64,000 nt of DNA from Jacaranda mimosifolia. Lineage: Eukaryota > Streptophyta > Magnoliopsida > Lamiales > Bignoniaceae. A model generated the notes under the pieces. It was not told the origin of the DNA. It saw only the letters and a list, made by a program, of their open reading frames with translations, and searched no databases. Each line of letters starts with the position of its first letter. Position 1 is the first letter of the stretch. Both the position numbers and the translations under genes were made by a program. The stretch spans positions 26,265,744 through 26,329,743 of the forward strand of contig CM032123.1 of the NCBI GenBank assembly GCA_018894105.1, read 5' to 3'. Of the stretch, positions 45,689 through 57,477 are shown one piece after another.

Positions 45689-47606
45689 TAGTTTAGTTTA
45701 TTATCATTTTAATGTATTGAACATAATTAAATTGATTTATGGTTAAGTATTCTTCAAGACATTAATTATTATAATAATCAAGACAATAATTAGTCTCAGA
45801 AACCATGAACCTCGTGAGCTGCCTGAGAAGCTATGTAAACTTTTCTTATCTCCACAAAATCCTGGAGAAAATATGTCCTAGACACAATAATTGCACCTAA
45901 TTAAGTATAATTTTCAGAATAAAACAAAAACATCTTTTAAAAAAAACAAAAAAGTAACTTTTTTTGATTAATTGTTTGTATAATGCAGACATTAGGTATT
46001 TCGAATTCGAAGAATGTGGCAATAATTGGATTGACATCCCTCAATAGCCAAATGTTCCATATTGTGATCAATGGATGCCAAAACGTGAAGTTGCAAGGGG
46101 TGAATGTTTTGGCTTCTGGAAATAGTCCGAATACAGATGGAATTCACGTACAATTATCACTGAGTGTGACCATTCTGGGTTCTAAAATCAGCACGGGGGA
46201 TGATTGCGTCTCAATAGGGCCGGGCACCACCAATTTGTGGATCGAAAATGTTGCTTGCGGCCCTGGCCATGGCATCAGGTAACTTAATTTCTTTCAAATT
46301 CCACGGGTAGCGCTAGCAATTAAATTAAGTTGTTAAATCGTGTTATATAAATTGCATTACCAATGTCGCATTTGTGGTTCATTTATGCAGTATTGGGAGC
46401 CTTGGCAAGGATTACGAAGAAGCTGGCGTACAAAATGTGACAGTTAAAACTGTGGCATTCAAGAACACACAAAACGGTGTGAGGATAAAGACGTGGGGAA
46501 GACCAAGCAAAGGGTATGTCAGAGGTGTTCTCTTCCAGCATGCCATCATGGCTAATGTCCAAAACCCCATTGTTATTGACCAAAATTACTGCCCAAACAA
46601 CAAAAATTGCCCTGGACAGGTACGAAAAATGATAAACCACATAGTTCAATTCTTTGATAATATAATATTTAATTGGATTATAATATAACTATAAAAAATA
46701 TAATATTAATTAGTGAAAAAAATTAAGTCAAATATAAAAATTGTCAATAATTCATTATATGTATTAAGTTATAATGATTTTTATTTTGTTATTAAGATAT
46801 TTTTTAAATGACAAAAACTTTTATTTTGTCATAATTTATAAGTTTAACTAGTCACAAAAATTAATATTTTGAATTGACAGTATTAACATTGAGTGACACG
46901 TGTTTAATGACAACCTAGTGACAGTAAAAAGTTGTTACTAGCTATAATTTGTAATAAAAATTTTATTGTTACTAAGTTGTTCCTATAAATTTGTTACTAA
47001 TTGTCATAGTAACAAATTGTTAAGCATCTCTTTTTGCCACTACTAAGCATACAAATATCGTTAAGTAACCAAATTCATTATATACAGTTAGTGAGAATTT
47101 TTACATTATCACTTAATATATTGCCAATAAATTTATTTTTTGTTGTAATGTAATGAATTGTTAGTTGATATGATAATATCATCATTTTATTTTCTAATCA
47201 TCATATTTTTCATATTTTAAAATCCAATTAAATAAACATTTAGATGGACAGGATGAAAAATTTTCAATTATTAAGATTCTCTAGACCACAGCAACCTCAG
47301 ACCTGAGACCACCTAAGAATTAATTACATAATATTTAGTAAATAGTAATGTTTAAAAGAATTTTACTTTGTGTCCCCACAGGTATCAGGAGTGAAAATTA
47401 GTGATGTGACTTACCAAGACATTCGAGGCACGTCAGCAACAGAAGTGGCTGTGAAATTTGATTGTAGCAAGACTAATCCATGCCAAGGAATCAGGCTGGA
47501 AAACGTTGCACTGAGTTACAAAAACCAACCAGCTCGAGTGTCATGCTCCAACGCTGCCGGATCCACTTCTGGTCTGATCGAACCCACAATTAGCTGTTTG
47601 TATTAA
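44909..47606 (+). CDS. Polygalacturonase 2 (glycoside hydrolase family 28)
   Basis: Four exons by GT-AG sites: 44909-45355, 45989-46278, 46391-46619 and 47382-47606, giving 396 residues. The first ATG (44909) is used; the next, at 44915, would shorten the protein by two residues and cannot be ruled out. A hydrophobic signal peptide ([18 protein letters not shown], ending near SLAIA) directs secretion. The catalytic set is complete: NTDGIH with Asp199, GDDCVSIG with Asp220 and Asp221, CGPGHG with His243, RIKTW with Arg277 and Lys279, and Tyr333 in VTYQD. It should hydrolyse pectic galacturonan in the wall. Exons 2 and 3 are 290 and 229 bases, exactly as in gene 1, with the same intron phases (0, 2, 0), while the introns are unrelated in length (633, 112, 762 against 74, 481, 129). 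An AATAAA lies at 47623. Exo- or endo-mode cannot be decided. Confidence 0.93.
45640..45690. repeat. (CT)n(TA)n microsatellite in intron 1 of gene 2
   Basis: About 33 bases of CT-rich repeat with one TT interruption run into a TA tract of about 18 bases. It is intronic and does not touch a splice site. Confidence 0.9.
46660..47160. repeat. Probable miniature element in intron 3 of gene 2
   Basis: This AT-rich stretch repeats words such as TTGTTACTA, TAGTGACA, TAGTAACAAATTG and TTGTCA in both orientations, and ends TTTTTTGTTGTAATG, like the ends of the CACTA-like element at 59020-60213. It accounts for the greater length of this intron (762 against 129 bases in gene 1). Clear ends were not fixed. 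Confidence 0.4.
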
Positions 47607-48161
47607 ATATTAATGATCCAGGAATAAAATTAACTTAGAGAGATGAGGCAGACAAAGAGTACTACTAGGTTAATTTAGTTGCTTGAGCCCGTGGTGGTAC
47701 CATCGATTTTTGGTTCGCCTGGCCTTGCCAAATTACAAGTTTTTAGCGTAGAACCAATGATAGATGGATTTAATTTGTAGTACTTTGACAATTCCAATTC
47801 AAGAGAAGTTCCATTTTTTTTTTTATTTTTATTTTACTAATTAATTTCATGGATGTTTTGAAAGTTCAAATAATCATATATTCGTTGATATAATGGACTT
47901 CTATTGATCATTTGGTAAAAAATGTTATATTTTGAAACTTTAATTTCGAAATTAAAATAAAATCTTAAAATGTATATTAGCTTCCATGGACTTTATAAAA
48001 TTAATTTGTACCACTACTATGAAGGCACGCTACAATGTAATTGTTGCTACTTTCTAATAGAATTTATAATATTACAAGCGCAAAATACCATTACATGCAA
48101 CAATGGGATTAATGCATGCATTAAGGTATAATAGTTAAAATATAAAATTGAATATATAAGA
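47607..48161. other. 3' flank of polygalacturonase gene 2
   Basis: AT-rich DNA with a polyadenylation-like AATAAA at 47623. No other feature was recognised. Confidence 0.5.
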
Positions 48162-48169
48162 AATATAGT

Positions 48170-48679
48170 TAGGGATGGCAATGAGACATGTCAAAACTCA
48201 AACCCGAGTTCAACTCATTCCGAATGGGATGTGTTTGGAGTTGCTAAACGGGGTATGGGGCGCGATTTTTATAACCCGAATTATTTGGGGTAGGGTATGG
48301 GCTTTACCCACCCCACCCCACCCCAAAGTTGTCCCTCCACCCCGCCCCATGTAAATAATAATAACAATAATAATAATAATAACAATAATAATAATAATAA
48401 ATATATTATATATAATTTATTTTATATTTTTTGTTTCAGTTTACTATCACAAACTCACAATGTATAAAAATTTGGATTTTGTGCTGGTTATTACTTTAAT
48501 TTTAATTGTTGTCAAGTGGTTCTGATTTATGCTTTCATTGACTAATTTCAATTTTTTTAATTCTTTCTAGGTTGGCGTATTAACCCCGCCAACCTGACGG
48601 GATGAGGCGGGGTGGGGTCAGGTATGATCTCGCGAGGCAGGGTATGGGGCGAGCCTAACCCACCGTACTGCCATCCCTA
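48170..48679. mobile_element. hAT-like miniature element (510 bp)
   Basis: The left end TAGGGATGGCAATG pairs with the reverse of the right end, TAGGGATGGCAGTACG. A perfect 8-base duplication AATATAGT flanks it (48162-48169 and 48680-48687). Both arms contain GGGG(C/T)GGGG-type words, and the centre has an (AAT)n tract (48355-48402). No coding capacity. Confidence 0.88.
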
Positions 48680-48838
48680 AATATAGTCTAAATACGTGAG
48701 AATATTTTATTCCCTTTTATTATGACAAAACATTTGACCTAAAATTGCATGCACGAACAATTGTCAGTTGACCTTTTAGGTGTATAAGTAGATAAATTAA
48801 ATGAAATGCTTGGGAAATAAATGGCTTAGATTTATAGT

Positions 48839-49448
48839 TGTTAGGATTCCCTCCAAAGACTAGTTTTGATTATGCCATTTTTGAATTAATGCTGATTGAA
48901 CATATTATGGGAGGTGCAGTTTTTATGGTAACTAAATGATGCAACAAAATCTGGATCTTCCAATGTGTAAGTTAATGTATTTTTGGCATCTTACTATTGC
49001 ATCATTCAAGGAGAAGAATAAGCTTATTAGAATCTCTTGAGGTTCTTGTACTCAACTATTTAAAAAGAAAGAGAGTTTGGTGTAAGAAATAGATGAGTGC
49101 TATTCTGTGAGCCTAGGATTATTCCTTTGCTCTATACTTTGTCTTTCTCAAAACTCCAATTTAGCTTGCAAAGTGTTTACTGTAGCTCTGTGAGGTTTTG
49201 AGAAGTTAGCACTGCTCTTTGTACTTGTTCTAATTTTTTTGGTTAATAAAGTATAGGCTCAAAATCCTAAGTCCTTTGGCTTAGGTAGTGGATTAGGCTC
49301 ACCGAAACATTATAGCTATCTTGTCTCATTTATTTATCTTTCTGTTATCTCTAAAATTTCAGTTATAGCTGGAAGTTCTGGTTTGTTCTCTAATGTACTT
49401 TTTGACTCCTTTGAGTCTATTACCTTTTTGGGTCCCTATACTCTTTCA
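48839..49448 (+). repeat. 5' LTR of copia element B
   Basis: It begins TGTTAGGATTCCCTCCAAAG and ends CTCTTTCA. It aligns along its length with 60491-61095. Confidence 0.92.
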
Positions 49449-49450
49449 AT

Positions 49451-49464
49451 TGGTACCACAGCTG
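49451..49464 (+). other. Primer-binding site of copia element B
   Basis: Two bases after the LTR the sequence reads TGGTACCACAGCTG. This is a diverged form of the initiator methionine tRNA primer site (TGGTATCAGAGC). Confidence 0.7.
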
Positions 49465-49508
49465 AGGGCTTATACAGAAGTTTGACTAACTTGAGCTAAA
49501 AGATCCTA

Positions 49509-50923
49509 ATGGCTTTTTTTAGCTTTGATGTGTATGCAAAAGGTCAATCCCACAATCATCCCCCTCTATTTGACGGGACCAATTATTCAACTTGGAAGAA
49601 TAGCATTGAGGAATTTTTCATAGCACTGGATTATGACCTATGGAGCGTAGTCATTGACGAGCCTCTTATTCCTACCAACAAAAGCAAATCTTCAATAGGC
49701 AGACTGAAACTTACCACTGAAGACAAGAGAATGCTCTCGATGAATGCAAAAGCCAAAAATATCCTTTCATGTGTTTTATTCAAAGAAAAGTACAATCGTG
49801 TTAGCACTTGTACTTTCACGAAGGATATGTGGAACATGATTCAAGTTACCTATGAAGGGACTTCACAGGTAAAATTAGAACGAATTACATTGCTTAGTCA
49901 TCAATATGAGATGTTTTTAATGAAAATAAGTGAAACGATCAGCCAAATGTATGCTCAATTCATGGAAATAGTGAATCTCATGTTGGCATTGGGAAAAACA
50001 GTGTCTAAAAGTGAATATGCATGGCAGATCCTAAGATCTCTGCCAAAGGAGTGGAATCCCAAGGTCACTGCAATTCATTAGGCTAAAAACCTTGAAAAAT
50101 TGAATATGGGAGAGCTAATCGGCTCACTCACCTCTCACGAGATGACTCTACTTAGTAATGAAGAAAGTTTTGACAGCAAAAATAAGAAAAGCATTGTCTT
50201 CAATGCTGAACAAGGAGAATGGAACGAAGATCCTGGTGACCTAGATGAAGAAATTTCCATGATAACCAGGTGACTACGACAACTTACCCAAGTCAGAAAT
50301 CATTTCAGGAAGACCCAGAACAAATTCTAGAAGAAACATTGGGCAATTCAGAATTGAGCAAATCATATGTCATGAATGCCAAAGGTAGGGCACAAAAGAT
50401 CTGACTGCCCAAAACTGAGACGAAGTCCAAAGACTGAGAGAAATCCAAAACAAGACCATCACTTGGGATGACTCGGACTCATACTAGTTTGATAATGAAG
50501 AAAATTATCTCATGGGACAGACAGATAAGTTTACAGTCTCAATTAAGTTCCAGCAGTTTTAACATCGATTATGATTTTGACAAAAATCTTGATATTCACA
50601 TTGAATGCCATAATCAACTCACAGAACTTCATATAGAAATAAACCTTCTTAAGGAACAACTAGAAAATACCCTTAATGAAAAGGAATACCTAGTCCATCA
50701 CTATGATAAAATCATAAAGAAAAGTTCTGAGGAAAGAAATAGACTAATTGAGAAAAACCGACATCTTGAAAATGAAATTTAGATTTTACTAGATGATAAC
50801 TATAATCTAAAACGATCACTCAAGGGCAAGAACAAAATTGATTTTGGATATAGAGACACAAGAACCTTAAAAAGGAAGACTTGTCACTATTGTTCTAAGA
50901 TAGGTCATATGGCTCACAAATGT
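49509..50923 (+). pseudogene. gag of copia element B, 5' part with zinc knuckle
   Basis: The frame from ATG 49509 gives 190 residues (to 50081) of a copia gag core, with PPLFDGTNYSTWKNSIEEF near its start, as usual for this family. A stop near 50079 and later shifts break it. The C-terminal part shows lysine- and asparagine-rich, coiled-coil-like sequence (50468-50782) and then the zinc knuckle CHYCSKIGHMAHKC (50882-50923, C-X2-C-X4-H-X4-C). The last cysteine codon is the last triplet before the gypsy solo LTR. Beyond that LTR, at 53965-54060, the frame continues into a WIPKSNN word, as expected downstream of the knuckle. Confidence 0.85.
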
Positions 50924-53900
50924 TGTAACACCTTGACTTTCGGATTATAAATTGTAAACAATTGTGTTAACAAACTAATATGTGGATCAAATAAAATATA
51001 TTTGGTAATCGCTTAAATTAAATTTATTAAGGTCTAGGCATAAATATAGGGAATTGAGGGATTTAATTGCAACTAAGAAACGGGCTTGATTGCTCAAAAT
51101 TATAAAATCTAGGGGTTAATGTGAGAAGATTAAAATTTTAAGGGCTTTAAAATAAATAAAGAAGGACATAATTGACTGGAATTGAAAATATTAGGGGCTA
51201 AAATGAAAAATGAAAAATTGAAACTTCCAAAGACCGAAATTGAAGTCTAGTGACTGAACTAAAGGTAGTTTGAAACTTTAAGGACTTGATTAAAGGCGAT
51301 CAATATTTTGGGGTCAAATTGAGAATAGAAAAAGTGCCTTTATATACATAGAATTAAGGATAAAATTCTATCAAATTCTCAAAATAACACCCAACCTCTT
51401 CCTACCTTTAGTTCTTTTTCGTTTCAGCTCCAAATTGAAAATTAAAACCATGGTTAGATTCCTCTCAGCTCAAAGATCAAAACCATACCAAATATAAACA
51501 AAACAGATGGTGATTTCATCGAAAAAATTTAAGGTGGCAGACCAAAGTGGTGGAAGTGATGGCTTGCTGACTTCCGATAGTGAAATCGGTGAAATATTAG
51601 GTAGGTTTTGATGGGTTTGTTGAGAGGATAATTTTGGTACCCTTTTATTGGGTTTTTGACCATCAAAGATGGAGTAATTGACATGGCAAGGAGGCAGCAG
51701 CGACTAGGGTTTTGTGATGGCGATTTGCCCAATTCGTCGACGAGGAAGCAGCGGACGGCAAAATTGTTTAAGGGTTCTGTTCAGCTCGTTAAGATGAGCA
51801 TTCTGGTGATTGTGGTGGTGTACACACAGACGGAAGCATGTGGCGACAACAGCGGTAACGCGTGGCGGTGCTCCAGCAACCTAAACACAGTTTGCTGGAA
51901 ATTCCTTTTGAAGTCTAATCGGGCTAAAATTGGATCTTAATTCAGACTCGAACATTGTCAAATTTGGGAGCCAGGACTTGAGCGTCGATATAACTAGGGA
52001 TTCCTCTGTATTTACCATGTGAGGTTTATACTAGTTTTCTTTGCTGGGGAAAGATTTTATATATTTGTTAATATATCTTGGTTGCTTGATTCTATTTGTA
52101 TTGAAATTCAAATTGTTGTTTGATTGTTATACACTCTCCTATAGTTCCTGTATTGAACTTTGACAGTTTATCTTAACTGAACTGATCTCCCTTGGCTACC
52201 ATTCTTATGCCATTGTTATTCAAAATCTTAGCATGTCTAGCAACATGATATTGCCTTATATTCTTAGTTATCTACTCGAATTCAGTATATTGTTTCATAC
52301 CATTACATTTTCGATAAGTTGATTTCATGACACTCTTGTATGAACCTGACAATTGGTTAGATACCTCATATTGTGCTAGTTGAAGAAATTCATTCAACAT
52401 CCGTACTATTTTACTTTCAGTGTATTTGTCTCTGAATTTCTGCACTGAATTTTAGAAGTGGCCTATGAACAATATTTCAAAAATGTATTTTCTAAATAGT
52501 ATGTTTTTTCGAAATAATTTCAAAAAGTATCTTTTGAATTTGGATTCTTATGCTAATCTCACATGAACTGGATTTTGAATTTATTATTAACCTATAGAAC
52601 TTTCAAAGGTTTGAAACTACGATTTGGATAATCTATTTTTGGACCAATCACCATATATTGTGATACTATTGTGAGGTAAATTGTTGACTAGCTATTATTG
52701 ATTAACTAATTAGTCTATTACTGGATTTATAGTATTTTTGTAACTGAGTTGAAATTATTCTATTTCATATGGTGACTGTGGTATAAAAGAAATTGTGTTG
52801 ACTATTGGGACTCGTGTGCTTATATACATGTCGATATTGATACCCTTGGGGACGCCCTTAAGGTACATGTTGGGCCCACAACACTAGTTGGCAAGACGAT
52901 CGGGATGGCATTAGGCCGTCGGTGGCTAGTCTATCCGCCAGGACCCAATTTACGATCTTGACTTCAGGATAGTCGGAGGTTCACTGTTGCTTGAAGCTTG
53001 ATCGGCAAGGATCGGTCTTATCAATTTATGCTGCACAGGTTTGGTGAGTTGGCCGTTCATCGAGGCGATATAAGGGGGCAGGCCGTTCCACGGTCGAATC
53101 TGTAAAGATGTCCCTTGTACAGTCGATTTTATAAAACTAAATGAAATCCTAGATTTTGAATTTGAGCTTTTTGCAACTTAACATGTTCATGTACACTAGA
53201 TTATTTAGAATTAATTCAGCTCTTGAGTTTTGAAATATAAAGTTTTTTATGAAATATTATGAAAACTTGAGATGTCTGTTCACTGGTATGGGACCGCGTG
53301 GAGTCAGCTTGTGACGTGTAAAACATAATATATTATTCCTCTAATATATGTTTTGACCTCGTGAAACCTGTTTATTGTTTAACAACTGGTGCCCTTGACA
53401 TTTACTTATAGTTGTGATACGTCGGACTGACATTATTCTATGCTGTATATTCATTGTTATTACTGTTTGTGTAACTTGATCATTACCTCACTAAGTCAAG
53501 CAAACTTACCCTCCTTGTACTATTCTTCACCCCAGATCGAGAATTAGAGAATACTATGAGCTTGGGGCACATGGTGTAAAGTATATGTAGTGTTATTAAG
53601 ACCTCTATAAATGGTAAGAATATGATATGTGTACATGCTTGAAATGGAATAGCATGCCTGTTAATAGATTATCCGTTTTACCTTTTCATGAAATGTAATA
53701 GGTTAGAATTGGTGATATCTAATGTGAGTCTCTGAGCGATCGTAAAATTATATGGAATTGGATTTAGTTTACAGTTCGGGGGAGACTAGTTAACATGGAT
53801 ATTATTATTTGACTATGAGTCTGCTACTCATTTGAGTTATTACAGACTTATGTTTTGCGTTGAGACTATCTAGGAAAGAAAAAAAAGAGTTACCAGTGAA

Positions 53901-53959
53901 ATTCCAACCGAGGTAGCACTTCAAACAGAAACAGGCGTCTCTCGGCTCGGGGCACTAAA
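50924..53959 (+). mobile_element. Gypsy-type solo LTR (3036 bp) inserted in copia element B
   Basis: It begins TGTAACACC and ends GGGGCACTAAA, where a CA ending would be expected. The 5-base duplication AATGT flanks it (50919-50923 and 53960-53964). Its layout (start TGTAACACC, a CTCACTAAG-type word near 53491, an ending with GGGGCAC) recalls the long LTRs of the gypsy element at 11701-23286, but the sequences are different families. No gag or pol is present, so it is a solo LTR. The frame at 51656-51940 and others in it are incidental. Confidence 0.75.
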
Positions 53960-53964
53960 AATGT

Positions 53965-54360
53965 CGTGTAAGAAAAGAAATTGGAGTCAAGTATATGTGG
54001 ATTCCAAAATCTAATAACTTAGGACCCAACAAAAAATAGGTACCTAAATTCTCAAATTCTTGTGTTGCAGGAACTAGTCAAGAAGCCAGTTCAAATGGGT
54101 CTTTGGTATCTGGACAGTAGATATTCCAGACACATGATAGGAAACAAGTCATTCTTTTCTGAAATACCAAAATATAATGGAGGAAATATGTTGTTTGCAG
54201 ACAACACAAAAGGCAAAATCATTAGCAAAGGAACAGTAGGTAACAAGATGGAACTTCTATCGAAAACATTTGGCTGGTAGATGGGCTGAAACATAACCTT
54301 CTCAACATTAGTCAATATGTGATAATGGGTGCCAGGTACACTTTAAACCTTCTAAATGTG
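53965..54360 (+). pseudogene. Protease region of copia element B, active site altered
   Basis: The frame resumes after the solo LTR with KYMWIPKSNN. It then gives LWYLDSRYSRHMIGNKSFF at about 54101-54160, where the copia protease has DSG(C/A)SRHM. The glycine of the DSG active site is arginine (codon 54119-54121), so cleavage activity is not expected. FADNTKGKIISKG follows. After a shift, a LKHNLLNIS word marks the start of the pre-integrase domain near 54290, and the hAT-like insertion begins at 54415. Confidence 0.75.
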
Positions 54361-54414
54361 TGGTGACCAAGCATGATGAAACTATTTTCACTGCAATTAG
54401 AGAGAGAAACATAT

Positions 54415-55220
54415 TACGGTTGTAAATAGATAGTTGAATATTCGTTTACCGTTCACATTGATATTCATTTATACAAAATTTATCTACATCCAATTAAAGC
54501 AGATATTATTCATATTCGATTAGTAGATATATGATTATAAATGGAAAAGAATATGGTAAATATGTATCCGATCTGAATATATATTTATTAAATAATATAT
54601 TATTTATATTTTTCAATAAAAATCTCATAATCCGTATATGTGTATATATATATAAATTATAATTGAAGAATTGGGGAAAAAAGAATAAATTTTAAAAATT
54701 GTTGTAATATAGAGAAAAATTTGAAGAATAAAGTTAATCAACATAATTATTGTTGGTTAACTTTATAATTAATATACTTAAATGCCATTATTATTATTAA
54801 TAAGCACTAATAATCAATTATAAAGTCAATTATTAATTAGAAATTATGCTATTTGTTTGATTGCTTTTATTTTAATGACATTATATAGTTCCTTCTATTA
54901 ATTAAAATATGTATTTGTTATAGGTTCATAAATTCACATATTTGGATATTCGTAAATGGATATCTAAATAACTATCATCGAATATTAATATAAAGCAATA
55001 ATTCAAATATGGATAAGTTTAATAAAATATGAATGCATTTGAATAATTATAATCGAATACGGATATATCCAAATCGGACCGATATCCAATGGATACAAAT
55101 TTGTATATCATTTTTAAATATCAGTCAAATCCATATCCATATTCAAATATTCAAAAAGTTAAATAAGTACGAATATGAAAACAGTATATCCGATCTGTTT
55201 AATATCCATTTACATCCATA
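54415..55220. mobile_element. hAT-like miniature element within copia element B
   Basis: The left end TACGGTTGTAAATAGATA and the reverse of the right end TATGGATGTAAATGGATATT are diverged inverted repeats. Flanks GAAACATAT occur on both sides (54406-54414 and 55221-55229), giving an 8-9 base duplication. The inside is rich in GATAT and ATTCGAAT-like words. The small frame at 55033-55221 is not a gene. Confidence 0.78.
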
Positions 55221-55229
55221 GAAACATAT

Positions 55230-55755
55230 ATTGCATAAATTTAGATGATTTGTCCAAACAAAATGTTGAACGCCTAGTTGCTACATTCTCTTTCTAGAGG
55301 ATTTCGTAACAAAGGGCTCCTGGGGCCACCCTCTCGGGCTACACTTATACAGCTAGGCCAAACTGTGATTCACCTAGCTGGGTGATACCTTTTGGAATAG
55401 CATCTTTAGGCAGAAGCAGTTAATACAGCCTGTTATGTCATCAACAAAGTTTTCTTGAGATAATTCGTAAAAAAGACCTACGAACTCTGGAAAGGTAAGA
55501 TACCCAACATATCTTACTTTCACATATTTGGGTGCAAATGTCACATCTTAAATAATAGAGAACACCTTGCTAAATTTGATCCAAAATTAGATAAAGGAAT
55601 ATTTGTTGGTTACTCAACAAACAATAAAGCCTACAGAGTTTTTAACAAAAGAAAAAGGATAGTACAAGAATCCATGCATGTGGTATTTGATGAAACTGAT
55701 CCTCTACTAGCCAAGGATTCCTTGAGCATAGAAACTGCAGGTTTCAATAAGTGAT
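55230..55755 (+). pseudogene. Integrase remnant of copia element B with core deletion
   Basis: Just after the hAT-like insertion, a YCINLDDL-like pre-integrase word occurs (about 55232), then about 120 bases of unreadable sequence. A C-terminal integrase piece follows: NTACYVINKVFL (near 55420-55455), then FGCKCHILNN (near 55530) and KGIFVGYSTNNKAYRVFNK (near 55596-55650). The DDE catalytic core normally between these parts is missing, so a large internal deletion occurred. Confidence 0.75.
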
Positions 55756-56039
55756 AGAAGCACTTCAGCAAGAAAGAGAAAAAGAAAAGAAAGGATCTTG
55801 AAATTTCACTGAGATAGCCTCAACTTCAAGTGGAACTTCCGGCAATGAAACAAGACACAAAATCAACAAATTCAAACATGCCTCAAGCCATCAAATAAAC
55901 AACATCATTGGAGATCCGGTAGCTGCAATCACAACAATGTCCAAAACCAAAATAAATGAATCACAACATTCTGACTTTATGTTTTTGTCCTATACAGAAC
56001 CATACAACATAAATGAGGTACTGAATGATGAATCCTGGC

Positions 56040-56760
56040 TAAGCACAATGAAAGAAAAACTCAATCAGTTTGAGAAAAACCAAGTTTAGAACATAGTCAA
56101 AAGACCTGATAATTATCCCGCAATTGGAACTAAATGTGCTCTTCGAAATAAATTAGATAAACAAGGTAAAGTTGTTAAAAACAAAGCAAAACTTGTTGCC
56201 GAAGGGTACTCTCAACAAGAAGGTATTGATTATGATGAAACCTATGCACCCGTTGCACATCTTGAATCTATTCGTATGTTATTAGCTTATGCATCACACA
56301 AAAACTTTACTCTTTATCAAATGGATGTCAAGAGTGCCTTTTTAAATGGACACTTGAAAGAAGAAGATTTTGTAGAACAACCACCTAGTTTCAAAAACTC
56401 AAATTTTCCAAACCATATCGTCAAATTATCAAAAGCTCTTTATGGTCTAAAACAAGTTCTAAGAGCATAGTATGCCCGCTTGAGTTCTTTTTTAATTTTG
56501 AATTGTTTTTGCATGGGTAAAGTAGACACTACACTTTTTATAAAAACATCAAGCAGTCATTTACTACTTGTACAAGTATATGTGGATGATATAATCTTTA
56601 GAGGTACTCAAAAAGATCTTTGTGATGAATTTGCAGCATGCATGACAACAAAATTTGAAATGAATCATATGGGTGAGTTAAACTTTTTCCTTGGACTACA
56701 AATCAAACAAACCCCCGAAGGAATTTTTATGTCCTAAGAGAAATATACTAAGGAACTCTT
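56040..56760 (+). pseudogene. Reverse transcriptase of copia element B
   Basis: The + strand frames show NKAKLVAEGYSQQEGIDYDE (about 56180-56240), YAPVAHLESIRMLLAYA, QMDVKSAFLNGHLKEEDFVE (about 56320), KALYGLKQ (about 56430) and the catalytic YVDD (about 56578-56590), then LGLQIKQTPEGIFM. These are classic Ty1/copia reverse transcriptase motifs. In-frame stops occur (for example near 56090, 56470 and 56738). The motifs are well preserved, but no intact enzyme is coded. Confidence 0.88.
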
Positions 56761-56886
56761 GTAGAAATTTAGAATGGAGGATTGTAAAGAGTCCAGTGTT
56801 CCCATGGCTGCATCTACAAAGCTGAAACTTCATCCTGAAGGAAAAAAGTGTGGATGAGACAACATATAGGGGCATGATCAGAAGCT

Positions 56887-57236
56887 ATGTCAACAACTGA
56901 AGCAGAACACATAGCACTAGGTAATTGTTGCTCACAGGTATTATGGATGAAACAAACTCTCAGTGACTATGGGTTACAATTTCCTTGCATATTAATTTTA
57001 TGTGACAACACTAGTGCCATTTGTATTACAAAAAATCCAATCTATCACTCACACACAAAGCGTATAAAAATCAGACACCATTTTATCAAAGATCATGTTC
57101 AAATTGGTGATGTATGCATAAATTTCATTGAGACAAAAAATATGTTGGATGATATTTTCACTAACCCACTTCTAGAATATTGTTTTATTTTTCTCAAGAA
57201 CAACTTAGGAAACATACCTTTTCCTTTGTCATCATG
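56887..57236 (+). pseudogene. RNase H, C-terminal part, of copia element B
   Basis: The frame has STTEAEHIALGNCCSQVLWM, CDNTSAICITKNPIYHSHTK, IRHHFIKDHVQIGDV and a weak form of the closing DIFTNPL word, all typical of copia RNase H. The N-terminal RNase H part between 56830 and 56880 is deleted. The stop at about 57235 is the natural end of pol. Confidence 0.85.
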
Positions 57237-57477
57237 AATCTTTGCCATATTTTGGTATGTCTATTTTCTCTTTCCAAAAATACAACATTATCTTCAATTT
57301 AAGGTACATAAAATAGCTATCCTAATTTATCATTTTTAAATTCTTTCTGAGAGGGAAAATTGGGCAATTAAATCGCCTAATCATCTGCCTTCATGTACAC
57401 AAATCCAAAAAAACTCTTCCTCTTTCAGCATACCTCTTACCACGTCTTCTTTAATATCTTATACTCCTCTTTCAACA

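Noticed and set aside
51656..51940. 94-codon open frame
   Set aside because: It lies inside the gypsy solo LTR; an opposite-strand frame overlaps it and there is no family match.
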